In this document: positions 1-6,731 of the stretch, in pieces
Layout: each line of letters opens with the position of its first letter
How positions within the stretch are numbered: position 1 is the first letter of the stretch
Source: Bacteroidales bacterium
Lineage (GTDB): Bacteria; Bacteroidota; Bacteroidia; Bacteroidales; SM23-62
Direction of reading: 5' to 3'
Assembly: GCA_016783865.1 (NCBI GenBank)
Contig: JADHVS010000133.1
Span: 1-12,398, forward strand
Length of the DNA: 12,398 bases
The notes under the pieces: model-generated
The model's input: the letters and a program-made list of their open reading frames with translations, nothing else
Told to the model about the DNA's origin: nothing
The model's database searches: none
Made by a program: the position numbers and the translations under genes

Positions 1-131
1 TGTGAGTTCGGCGGAGCCAAACAAACCTGTGAGTTCGGCGGAGCCAAACAAACCTGTGAGTTCGGCGGAGCCAAACAAACCTGTGAGTTCGGCGGAGCCA
101 AACAAACCTGTGAGTTCGGCGGAGCCAAACA
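1..131 (+). repeat. 27-bp tandem repeat array, copy 1
   Basis: Five head-to-tail 27-bp units start at 1, 28, 55, 82 and 109. The last is cut short at 131, and the array probably continues left of the window. The four complete units are identical. Each has the core GAGTTCGGCGGAGCC followed by AAACAAACC and a TGT junction. There are no spacers. Because 27 is divisible by three, reading frames stay open through the array (one reads SSAEPNKPV repeatedly), and that frame runs on without a stop into the lipoprotein gene at 209. I treat the array as non-coding because the lipoprotein has its own signal peptide starting at 209. The same unit, with GAAGCC in place of GGAGCC, recurs at 4849-4894 and 9144-9270. 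Confidence 0.95.
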
Positions 132-206
132 TCGATCCTTTATATAAATTTTTAATTGCGCTCGCTAACCCCACAGCAAGCTACGGGGAATGCGCTCGCA
201 GGATTC
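132..206 (+). repeat. Hairpin and conserved tail of repeat module, copy 1
   Basis: After the array comes an AT-rich stretch (132-156), then TGCGCTCGCT (157-166). Next is an imperfect hairpin with arms CCCC (169-172) and GGGG (185-188) around CAGCAAGCTA, and then the 18-bp tail AATGCGCTCGCAGGATTC (189-206). The tail is identical at 4893-4910 and 9269-9286. The hairpin has the CAAGCT centre seen in the other copies. Here hairpin and tail are adjacent and the 27-bp array lies outside them, whereas in copies 2 and 3 the array lies between hairpin and tail. The tail ends two bases before the ATG at 209 and supplies the only AGGA in front of it. Confidence 0.85.
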
Positions 207-208
207 AA

Positions 209-1357
209 ATGAATAAAAATATAGTATTTATAGCTGTTTTATTAGTTGCATTAGGTTGTGTGAGGGAGCCTGGATTTAAAATAACGGGCACTGTTGAGGG
301 GATTAATGCTGAATGGATCTATCTTGATGAGCAGAAGGTTACCTCGATAATATCAATTGATTCGGCTGAAATTAGTAAGGATGGTTCATTTTCGCTTTCT
401 GCATTGACCGGTTATCCGAAGTTCTACAATCTTCACCTGGGCGACCAGGTAATTATTCCCTTATTGATTGGCCCTGAGGATAAGCCTGTAATTCAATGCA
501 ATGCAGAGAGTTTCCCAACAAGTTATTCCATCGAAGGATCTGAAGGTTCATTACAACTTAAACAACTGAACGAACGGTTGGTCGGAACCTTACATAAACT
601 TGATTCCATCAGTAGGATCATTGATAATAATCCTGGCATAAGCGATGAGCAGTTCCAGCTGCTGAATGAAGAATTCATCCAGACGATTGAAGACCAGCGC
701 AGTTTCAGCATTAAATTCGTCCTGGAACATCCAAATTCCCTGGCCTCGCTGTACGCACTGTATCAAAAACTCGACGAAGAGACATTTGTTTTTTATAAAA
801 ACCGTGATATTCAGATCATGAAAATCACCGGACAGGCACTGGATACTGTCTATCCCCAATCGGCTCATGTACAATCGCTGGTGACCAATGCCGCTGTACT
901 TGAGCAACGGTTGCGTAATGCCCAAATCCAGCAAATGGTGGATGGAGCAGAATCCAGTATTCCGGAAATCTCGCTGCCCGACCGGTTTGGAGATACTATC
1001 AGTCTGTCTGGTTTGAAGGGGAAGGTAATACTGCTTAGTTTCTGGGCTTCCTGGGACAAGCCCAGTTCTGATTTTAATTATACCCTGCAGGAGTTTTATG
1101 AGAAATACCAGTCGAAAGGATTAGAGATTTTCCAGGTATCGTTCGATACCGACAGAAATCTCTGGTCGCGAAACATAATTCTGGACAGGATTACATGGAT
1201 AAACGTGAGCGATTTGTCCTATCCCGAATCGATCGTTGCAGGAGTGTATAATATTACTGAACTTCCGACAATATTTCTGATAAACCGGGAGTTTGAAATT
1301 GTGGAAAAGAATCCTCCTATTGATGAGTTGGAATCGAGGATTGAAAAATTGTTGTAG
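209..1357 (+). CDS. Thioredoxin-fold lipoprotein with DUF4369-like N-terminus, lacking CxxC
   Basis: The protein has 382 residues. Residues 1-17 form a lipoprotein signal (hydrophobic core, then VALGC with C17 as the likely lipidated cysteine), so it should sit in the envelope. Residues about 22-125 resemble the DUF4369 domain that precedes TlpA/AhpC-like domains in Bacteroidota, and about 255-382 form a TlpA-like thioredoxin fold. The WASWCxPC active site is replaced by WASW followed by D283-K-P-S286, so both redox cysteines are missing, while the cis-proline loop (ELPT, P353) remains. I infer it cannot do thiol-disulfide exchange and may bind or scaffold instead. The start at 209 is chosen because it gives an intact signal peptide. 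The frame is open upstream through the repeat array, but an earlier start would bury the signal. Family placement is firm; function is unknown. Confidence 0.9.
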   Translation: MNKNIVFIAVLLVALGCVREPGFKITGTVEGINAEWIYLDEQKVTSIISIDSAEISKDGSFSLSALTGYPKFYNLHLGDQVIIPLLIGPEDKPVIQCNAESFPTSYSIEGSEGSLQLKQLNERLVGTLHKLDSISRIIDNNPGISDEQFQLLNEEFIQTIEDQRSFSIKFVLEHPNSLASLYALYQKLDEETFVFYKNRDIQIMKITGQALDTVYPQSAHVQSLVTNAAVLEQRLRNAQIQQMVDGAESSIPEISLPDRFGDTISLSGLKGKVILLSFWASWDKPSSDFNYTLQEFYEKYQSKGLEIFQVSFDTDRNLWSRNIILDRITWINVSDLSYPESIVAGVYNITELPTIFLINREFEIVEKNPPIDELESRIEKLL

Positions 1358-1369
1358 AATCTTTATTAA

Positions 1370-1422
1370 AAGTCTACCAGTCCTCAAGTCCTCAAGTGTT
1401 TATCTTTATGACTCGTAGACTT
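1370..1422 (+). other. Intergenic inverted repeat between lipoprotein gene and lpxH
   Basis: AAGTCTAC (1370-1377) and GTAGACTT (1415-1422) are perfect 8-bp inverted repeats. Between them lies CCTCAAGT-type low-complexity sequence, with the short direct repeat TCCTCAAG. A weak intrinsic hairpin downstream of the lipoprotein gene is possible, but no T-run directly follows the right arm. It may equally be degenerate intergenic repeat DNA. Near the middle, TATCTTTA (1401-1408) is a one-base miss to TAnnTTTG and might serve lpxH. Confidence 0.35.
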
Positions 1423-1442
1423 GCAGACTTAAAAATTACGAA

Positions 1443-2189
1443 TTGAAGGATAATCATAAAATATATTTCGCTTCGGACGCTCACCTCGGAATGCATCCGG
1501 CTGAGAAGAGCGTTGAACGGGAAAAGATATTAGTCAGATGGCTGGAAGAGGTTCGGCAAGATGCTACTGAGATTTACCTGGTAGGGGATATTTTTGATTA
1601 CTGGTTTGAATATAAGAAGGTGGTTCCCAGGGGATTTACACGATTTCTTGGCAAAGTGGCCGAGATCACTGACCAGGGCATACCGGTACACTATTTCACT
1701 GGAAACCATGATGTTTGGGTTTTCGATTACCTGCCCAAAGAAATTGGTGTCGAGGTCCACAAAGGCCCCATCACCCGCACCTATAACGATTTAAAGTTTT
1801 ACATCGCCCATGGAGATGGATTATGGCGTGGGGAAAAGGGATATCATATTCTTAAAAGGATCTTTACCAGTAAAACACTTCAGTGGATGTATGCAAGGTT
1901 CCATCCAAATTTCTCCACTGCCTTTGCCCATCGCTGGTCAAAAAACAGCAGGTATTCCAAAGGAATTTCTGTAGGGTTCCTCGGGGAAGATAAAGAAGCG
2001 CTGATCCTGTTTGCCAGGGAAAAACTGGCAGAAGAATACTTCGATTATTTTATTTTCGGACACAGGCACCTTCCGTTGGAATTTAACCTGGCAGAAGGAA
2101 GTAAATTATTTTACCTGGGCGACTGGATCGTGAATTATACTTATGCCGTTTTTGATGGAGAGAAAGTTGAGCTGAGAAGTTACAAATGA
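1443..2189 (+). CDS. lpxH: UDP-2,3-diacylglucosamine diphosphatase (LpxH family)
   Basis: This 248-residue calcineurin-like metallophosphoesterase should hydrolyse UDP-2,3-diacylglucosamine to lipid X and UMP, the fourth step of lipid A synthesis, at the cytoplasmic face of the inner membrane. The metal-binding motifs are in order: D12-A-H14 (SDAHL), GDIFDYW (residues 48-54), GNHD (87-90), HGDG (123-126) and GHRH (206-209). The FDYW and GNHDVW signatures are typical of LpxH rather than of general phosphoesterases. Length fits the family (about 240 residues). The start at 1443 is a TTG, chosen because it places the first strand (KIYFASDAH) where the family has it; no ATG is available close upstream. 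The gene is 85 bp downstream of the lipoprotein gene and could be co-transcribed with it. Convergent hppA follows after 49 bp. Confidence 0.92.
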   Translation: MKDNHKIYFASDAHLGMHPAEKSVEREKILVRWLEEVRQDATEIYLVGDIFDYWFEYKKVVPRGFTRFLGKVAEITDQGIPVHYFTGNHDVWVFDYLPKEIGVEVHKGPITRTYNDLKFYIAHGDGLWRGEKGYHILKRIFTSKTLQWMYARFHPNFSTAFAHRWSKNSRYSKGISVGFLGEDKEALILFAREKLAEEYFDYFIFGHRHLPLEFNLAEGSKLFYLGDWIVNYTYAVFDGEKVELRSYK

Positions 2190-2198
2190 CTAAATTGA

Positions 2199-2229
2199 CT
2201 AAAATTTAGCTCATTCCAGTTCATTTTAG
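2199..2229. terminator. Possible bidirectional terminator between lpxH and hppA
   Basis: CTAAAAT (2199-2205) and ATTTTAG (2223-2229) are perfect inverted repeats with a 17-nt loop, placed in the 49-bp gap between convergent genes. A competing hairpin is CTAAAT (2190-2195) with ATTTAG (2204-2209). The stems are short and AT-rich, so the position supports the call more than the stability does. Confidence 0.3.
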
Positions 2230-2238
2230 ATCATTTCT

Positions 2239-4458
2239 CTAAAGAAGGCTGAACGCTACGGTCACACCGGCCATCACAATCGAGATCATCGACATCAGTT
2301 TGATGAGGATGTTCAGACTCGGGCCTGAAGTGTCTTTGAAAGGATCGCCAACCATATCGCCAATCACGGCTGCTTTGTGGTTTTCTGAACCTTTACCGCC
2401 CAGCTGTCCCGATTCAATATATTTTTTAGCATTGTCCCATGCACCTCCTGAATTCGCCATGAAGATGGCCAGCACAAATCCTGAGCTCAGTCCGCCAACC
2501 AGCAGTCCGATGGTTCCGGCAACTCCGAAGATCAATCCAACTACAATGGGTATTACAATAGCCAGCAATGAAGGAGCGATCATTTCAATCTGAGCACCCC
2601 TGGTAGAGATGGCAACACACGTTGCATAATCGGGTTCTGCTGTACCTTCGAGGATACCTTTTATTTCTCTGAACTGGCGTCTTACTTCTTCTACCATCCT
2701 GCCGGCTGCCCGGCCGACGGCATTCATGGTCAGACCAGAGAACATAAAGGCCATCATGGCACCAATAAAGATCCCGACCAGGACCTTTGGATTCATCAGG
2801 TGAACCTGGAACAGATCCATAAAATCAGCAATACCAAACTTATCCATTTCCTCAGCTGCTGTTACCGTTATATTGTTAGGGAATACATATTCTGTCCAGC
2901 CAGTTTCTGTCAGCAACCTTTTTATCCCCACCTTAATTTCTTCAATATAGGATGCAAGCAGTGCCAGTGCGGTTAATGCGGCGGAACCAATGGCAAATCC
3001 TTTTCCTGTTGCAGCTGTAGTATTTCCAAGTGAATCCAGTGCATCTGTTCTTTTTCTTACGGAAGGATCAAGCCCGCTCATCTCGGCATTACCACCCGCG
3101 TTGTCAGCAATGGGACCATAAGCATCGGTGGCCAGGGTGATCCCAAGGGTGGAAAGCATACCAACAGCAGCAATTCCGATACCATATAATCCCATACTCA
3201 GGTTGGCAAAATCAAATCCCGAGGCAAACAAGAAAGCAAGGATAATTCCTGTTGCTACGGCAATAACAGGTACAACTGTAGAAAACATCCCCATACCAAG
3301 GCCTGAAATAATAACTGTTGCAGGGCCAGTATCCGAGCTTTTAGCAATTTTCTTAGTTGGACCGTATTCTTCAGAGGTAAAATATTCGGTGGCTTTACCA
3401 ATCACAATTCCAACAATCAAGCCTGTTACAATGGCTCCCCATACACCCCACATGTTTTCAATTTTCAGTACATAGAGCACAACCCATGAAAGGATTACAA
3501 TAAGTACTGAACTTAAATTAACACCGCGTCCAAGGGCATTGAGCAAAGTTTTTTGTGTAGCATCTTCTTTTGTCTTTACCATAAATATCCCGAAAATGGA
3601 TAACAGGATACCAACACCTGCAATAAGCATAGGTGCCAGGACAGATTTAAACTGAAGTTCCGGTTCATGCAGGAAGGCGGCTGCACCGAGAGCAGCGGTA
3701 GCCAGGATCGAACCGCAATAAGATTCATACAGGTCGGCACCCATACCAGCCACATCACCTACGTTGTCACCAACGTTATCGGCAATGGTAGCAGGATTTC
3801 TCGGATCATCTTCAGGGATACCGGCTTCCACCTTACCAACCAGGTCGGCGCCTACATCGGCGGCCTTGGTAAATATACCTCCACCTACCCTGGCGAACAG
3901 GGCCTGGGTGGATGCTCCCATACCAAATGTCAGCATGGTTGTTGTGATCACAGTCAGTTTCTCGCCTGCACCAAGATCATTCTCGGCAAAATTCAGTACA
4001 ATAAACCATAAGGAAATATCAAGCAATCCCAGTCCTACAACTACCAGTCCCATTACGGCACCACTTCTGAAGGCTACCATCAAACCGGAATTGAGTGATT
4101 TCTGTGCCATGTTGGCTGTACGTGCCGAGGCAAAGGTGGCTGTTCTCATTCCAATGAATCCTGCCAGACCGGAAAAGAATCCACCGGTAAGAAAAGCAAA
4201 CGGCACCCATGGATTCTGTAAATGGAATCCATAAGCCAGGATAGAGAAGATAATGGTCAGCACAAGGAAGAAAATCCCAACTATCTTGTATTGCTGCCTG
4301 ATATAGGCCATAGCTCCCTTTCTCACATGAGAAGCTATTCTCTTCATAGTATCTGTCCCTTCACTTGCCTTCATCATGTTGCGGAAAAAATACCATGCAA
4401 AGACTAACGCAAGCACCGACGCTGCAGGTACAAACCAGAATAATTTACTTTCAATCAT
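2239..4458 (-). CDS. hppA: Membrane-bound, probably K+-dependent ion-pumping pyrophosphatase
   Basis: This 739-residue multi-pass protein couples hydrolysis of cytosolic pyrophosphate to Na+ and/or H+ export. Hallmark motifs are [11 protein letters not shown] (201-211), DNVGDNVGD (227-235), [12 protein letters not shown] (445-456), and near the C-terminus [15 protein letters not shown]. Hydrophobic segments run through the whole length as expected for about 16 helices, and the size fits the family. In [10 protein letters not shown] (478-487) alanine occupies position 482, where K+-independent enzymes carry lysine, so I place it in the K+-dependent class (established family rule). Most of that class pump Na+, some Na+ and H+; the ion cannot be settled by eye. 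The start is the ATG at 4458. Upstream, CTAAATA/TATTTAG (4521-4527 and 4541-4547) form a small inverted repeat; I see no clear TAnnTTTG promoter. Confidence 0.97.
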   Translation of the reverse strand: MIESKLFWFVPAASVLALVFAWYFFRNMMKASEGTDTMKRIASHVRKGAMAYIRQQYKIVGIFFLVLTIIFSILAYGFHLQNPWVPFAFLTGGFFSGLAGFIGMRTATFASARTANMAQKSLNSGLMVAFRSGAVMGLVVVGLGLLDISLWFIVLNFAENDLGAGEKLTVITTTMLTFGMGASTQALFARVGGGIFTKAADVGADLVGKVEAGIPEDDPRNPATIADNVGDNVGDVAGMGADLYESYCGSILATAALGAAAFLHEPELQFKSVLAPMLIAGVGILLSIFGIFMVKTKEDATQKTLLNALGRGVNLSSVLIVILSWVVLYVLKIENMWGVWGAIVTGLIVGIVIGKATEYFTSEEYGPTKKIAKSSDTGPATVIISGLGMGMFSTVVPVIAVATGIILAFLFASGFDFANLSMGLYGIGIAAVGMLSTLGITLATDAYGPIADNAGGNAEMSGLDPSVRKRTDALDSLGNTTAATGKGFAIGSAALTALALLASYIEEIKVGIKRLLTETGWTEYVFPNNITVTAAEEMDKFGIADFMDLFQVHLMNPKVLVGIFIGAMMAFMFSGLTMNAVGRAAGRMVEEVRRQFREIKGILEGTAEPDYATCVAISTRGAQIEMIAPSLLAIVIPIVVGLIFGVAGTIGLLVGGLSSGFVLAIFMANSGGAWDNAKKYIESGQLGGKGSENHKAAVIGDMVGDPFKDTSGPSLNILIKLMSMISIVMAGVTVAFSLL

Positions 4459-4646
4459 AGGTGCAGTTTTTAAGTTTTGTTAAATAAAACAGACCTGAAT
4501 AATGATTGCCATCCACAGGCCTAAATAACTATAAGTTAACTATTTAGAATTATTATAAAAGACTTCAAAATCTGGATTTTTGTGATGCCATAAATATAAG
4601 TAAAAATATACAGGAATATCAAATCTTTATCAGTGATCGGTGAACA
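4459..4646. other. AT-rich upstream region of hppA
   Basis: This stretch holds no supported gene. It should contain the hppA promoter (minus strand), but no convincing TTTG/TAnnTTTG pair is visible. An inverted repeat, CTAAATA (4521-4527) with TATTTAG (4541-4547), surrounds GTTAAC. At the right edge (4632-4657) are short GTGA-type direct repeats (GTGATCG, GTGAACA, GTGAACG, GTGAGCT), an intergenic low-complexity run that abuts the gene fragment at 4647. Confidence 0.5.
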
Positions 4647-4829
4647 GTGAACGGTGAGCTGGAGGATAAAGTATGGGCATTTGGGGAGGTTGAGCTTACT
4701 CTGCAGGAATCCGGCAGCTACTTGATCCTGAGCAGAGCCACTGATAAATCCGGAATTGAACAACCCGAATCAGATATGGAATATCTCGATGGACTTAATA
4801 ACCGCCCTCGGATTGACTCTCCTCAGTAA
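4647..4829 (+). pseudogene. C-terminal fragment resembling a molybdopterin (sulfite oxidase-type) dimerisation domain
   Basis: Sixty residues read from a GTG just after an in-frame stop (TGA at 4641). The text VWAFGEVELTL, then GSYLILSRATDKSG, IEQP and YLDGLNN matches the pattern of the immunoglobulin-like C-terminal domain of sulfite oxidase-family enzymes (W-x-x-x-E, R-A-x-D-x-x-G-x-x-Q-P, then a G-x-x-N-N strand). The molybdopterin-binding part is absent: the sequence upstream is AT-rich with no such frame. The last strand is cut where the repeat module begins (ATTGACTCTCCTC from 4812), and the final codons are repeat sequence. I read it as a gene remnant, not a working gene. The match is from memory of the family pattern and rests on a short segment, so the identity is tentative. 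Confidence 0.45.
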
Positions 4830-5030
4830 GCTACGGGGAAACGAGTTCCTGAGTTCGGCGAAGCCAAACAAACCTGTGAGTTCGGCGAAGCCAATGCGCT
4901 CGCAGGATTCATAAAGATCACCTCCGTCAGGATAAACATTATTGAATATCAGGACGACGTCGGAGTGGTTCACCTGTGGGTAGGCAGATATACCTGGAAA
5001 GAGCAATAATAATGCGAAGGTTAGTCTCAT
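4770..5030 (-). pseudogene. Truncated secreted-protein reading frame running into repeat module
   Basis: The minus-strand frame starts at 5030 with MRLTFALLLLFPGISAYPQ, a clear Sec signal peptide. About 20 residues of mature-looking sequence follow (VNHSDVVLIFNN, then YPDGGDLY). At 4910 the frame enters the repeat module and reads ESCERI, GFAEL-type repeats, then NSFPRSLLRR, ending at 4770 in sequence antisense to the molybdopterin-domain remnant. The HSDVVLIFNN stretch recalls the first strand of secreted proteins of the TIGR03790 kind, but this is too short to assign. Most likely it is the 5' end of a gene whose remainder was lost at the repeat. It could also be expressed as a short secreted peptide with a repeat-derived C-terminus. 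Confidence 0.45.
4812..4910 (+). repeat. Hairpin-headed repeat module, copy 2 (two 27-bp units)
   Basis: Parts in order: ATTGACTCTCCTC head (4812-4824); hairpin CCTCAGTAAGCTACGGGG (4821-4838), whose arms pair through GTA/TAC and CCTC/GGGG with a wobble and a bulge; AAACGAGTTC; two 27-bp units (from 4849); tail AATGCGCTCGCAGGATTC (4893-4910). The order and orientation match copy 3. The second unit has the TGT junction of copy 1 but the GAAGCC core of copy 3, so it is intermediate between the two arrays. Confidence 0.9.
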
Positions 5031-5239
5031 GAATGAAATGTTGCAGGTTGCAGCCTGCCTGCCTGCCCTCCTGCAGGTAAACCGGCAGGCAGGGTTACAG
5101 GTTACAAGTCACCAGAAGGCGATTATAGACTGGCAGACTATTTACAATTATCACAGTTTCTTTAAAGTTACGAATCAATCGCTCAAGCTTATCATTATAC
5201 AATTCTCCCCTCCACTCGTCCTGTGAAAATGCCGGCAAA
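5031..5239. repeat. Intergenic stretch with GGTTACAGG-type repeats and a GC-rich stem-loop
   Basis: No supported gene. GTTGCAGGTTGCAG begins at about 5040, and GTTACAGGTTACAAG lies at about 5094. These are reverse-complement relatives of the 14-bp array at 7399-7513. Between them, CCTGCCTGCC (5058-5067) pairs perfectly with GGCAGGCAGG (5084-5093) over a 16-bp spacer that contains the palindrome CCTGCAGG. The stem-loop lies about 150 bp downstream of the ATP-grasp gene's stop codon. It could end that transcript, although no T-run follows on the minus strand. The rest is AT-rich and unremarkable. Confidence 0.6.
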
Positions 5240-6616
5240 TCATTTATCCTTTTCCCTTCTTTTAATAGTCAGTGTGGGGATAAGACCACCACCGGCACTC
5301 ACATTGATTACACGCTCATTGGAAACGCGGGAAATTGCGCCGGCATATTTTTCCAGCAGGGCAAAGGGATTAATATTAACATACTTCTTTTTAAACCTGA
5401 CTTCTTCACCAATCTCCGGGAAGGTATCCATGGGGATTTCAACAAATTCCTGTACCACCCAATCCTCATTATGCAGGTGCGTATTCATGATCTCCTCCCA
5501 CCTCGGTTGATCCGTGTCCATACCAATAAATACATCTTTGCCTCCATACATGTTGGCGGGCTTAAGCACAAACAGATCCTTATTGTCCAGAATCAACTCC
5601 TTGAGCCTGTATTTTTGATCTTGAAATGTTACTGTTGTATCTGACAGGATCCTGGTCCATGGAATGGTTTCCTGTATAACCTTTAGCTCCTCTTTTGAAT
5701 AAATATGCTGGAACCGGGGATCAGAAATAAGCTGAAGCACTTTCTTGTTTCCGACAATATATGACCTGAAAGGATTACAACAACAGACCCGGCCCTCTTT
5801 CAAACACCTGATAAATTCTGCAACCTCATCCCATTTCTCAAGCAACTCCCTGGTAATAACCCGCTTATAAATCAAATGAATTTCTGTGTCATAGGCATAA
5901 ACCCTGCCATCACGCAAGGTTAAATCAAACGGACTGCAAATAACAGTCTTATATCCTTTCTGGCTGAAAAACTGCTCATGCATCATAAATTCGGAGTACG
6001 TGGAAACATCTACCCAGTCGATGATGGCTATAACAGGCCGGTCAGGCATACCAGGCTTACCAGCTTTGTACTCATTGTAACATTTAATGAGGGCATTTAA
6101 CAATCGCTCCTGCCGGCGGAAGTAATTAATTTTCCAGTTATCAAAAATGGGGTAGTTTTTAAACAGTTCCCTGAATCCGTCTTCCTGGATATCTGCATAA
6201 GCAATTCCGGCAGGTGAATCACAATTGAATTCCAGAAACTTGACAGACATATCGCCCTGAAAGGCATCCAGCCGCGAAATAACCAAAGGTTTGTCATATC
6301 CCGGCTCAATAGTAAACAGTTCCTCCTCCCTGCTGGAGAAATTCATGATCCTGCGCACTTCCTCATCCCGGATAAATAAGTAAATAAACTTATTCAGGGC
6401 GCTGCTTATCTTTTCAACCGACCAGGTAATGATCCGGGTTTGCTCCTCTGATACAAAATTGGGTTTCAGGAGAGAAGGCATCGGTTTATCCTTGAATGTA
6501 CAATTCCTGTCGGTCAGGTACTGGTTAAGAAATTTAAACTGACCAACTGCATCGCTTTTAGCATTTTTCAAATGCTTCAAATAAGCCTTATTCAAAGATC
6601 GAATTGTTTCCGGCAT
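5240..6616 (-). CDS. ATP-grasp-like protein of unknown substrate
   Basis: This 458-residue cytosolic protein has no signal peptide. FLEFNCDSPAG (128-137) resembles the N-terminal part of glutathionylspermidine synthase-like and circularly permuted ATP-grasp proteins. FVLKPANMYGGKDVFIG (349-365) fits the lysine plus glycine-rich nucleotide-binding loop. DWVVQEFVEIP (385-395) fits the adenine-contacting strand, and the NINPFAL (414-420) to SAGGGLIP (440-447) part fits the ATP/Mg end of the fold. The likely chemistry is ATP-dependent ligation of a carboxylate to an amine or thiol; the substrate is unknown. A CCC run (278-280) is unusual. The start at 6616 fits a promoter 39 bp upstream. It is transcribed alone, divergent from cutC. 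The superfamily call is fairly secure, the subfamily is not. Confidence 0.75.
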   Translation of the reverse strand: MPETIRSLNKAYLKHLKNAKSDAVGQFKFLNQYLTDRNCTFKDKPMPSLLKPNFVSEEQTRIITWSVEKISSALNKFIYLFIRDEEVRRIMNFSSREEELFTIEPGYDKPLVISRLDAFQGDMSVKFLEFNCDSPAGIAYADIQEDGFRELFKNYPIFDNWKINYFRRQERLLNALIKCYNEYKAGKPGMPDRPVIAIIDWVDVSTYSEFMMHEQFFSQKGYKTVICSPFDLTLRDGRVYAYDTEIHLIYKRVITRELLEKWDEVAEFIRCLKEGRVCCCNPFRSYIVGNKKVLQLISDPRFQHIYSKEELKVIQETIPWTRILSDTTVTFQDQKYRLKELILDNKDLFVLKPANMYGGKDVFIGMDTDQPRWEEIMNTHLHNEDWVVQEFVEIPMDTFPEIGEEVRFKKKYVNINPFALLEKYAGAISRVSNERVINVSAGGGLIPTLTIKRREKDK

Positions 6617-6654
6617 GAAGTTTTTATACTTTAAAACTTTCCAGATTCTGTTAC

Positions 6655-6684
6655 CAAATATAAACTATTTTTATAAACAGCAAA
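6655..6684 (-). promoter_or_regulatory. Bacteroidota-type promoter of the ATP-grasp gene
   Basis: On the minus strand, TATATTTG (plus 6655-6662) matches the -7 consensus TAnnTTTG exactly. TTTG (plus 6681-6684, read as CAAA) lies 18 bp upstream of it, close to the usual 19 bp or so for the -33 box. The -33 box is half of the palindrome GCAAATTTGC (6680-6689), so its symmetrical half faces cutC. Confidence 0.65.
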
Positions 6685-6700
6685 TTTGCAGCAACTTAGG

Positions 6701-6708
6701 TATTTTTG
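6701..6708 (+). promoter_or_regulatory. Possible -7 box for cutC
   Basis: TATTTTTG matches TAnnTTTG. The only nearby TTTG (6685-6688) is 12 bp upstream, too close for a standard -33 box. If this box is used, transcription would begin around 6712-6716, which is downstream of the ATG at 6711 and favours translation from 6732. Confidence 0.35.
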
Positions 6709-6731
6709 TAATGAATATATTCCGGGAAGTG

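Noticed and set aside
1..131. CRISPR-like direct repeats
   Set aside because: Units are contiguous with no spacers, and no cas genes are present.
2..208. Repeat-containing protein (SSAEPNKPV repeats) as the N-terminus of the lipoprotein
   Set aside because: An internal lipoprotein signal starts at 209. An upstream start would bury it. Open frames are expected because the unit is divisible by three and stop-poor.
6615..6731. Longer N-terminus for CutC from the ATG at 6615
   Set aside because: It would overlap the start codon of the divergent gene and both promoter boxes, and it adds residues that do not resemble the family's N-terminus.
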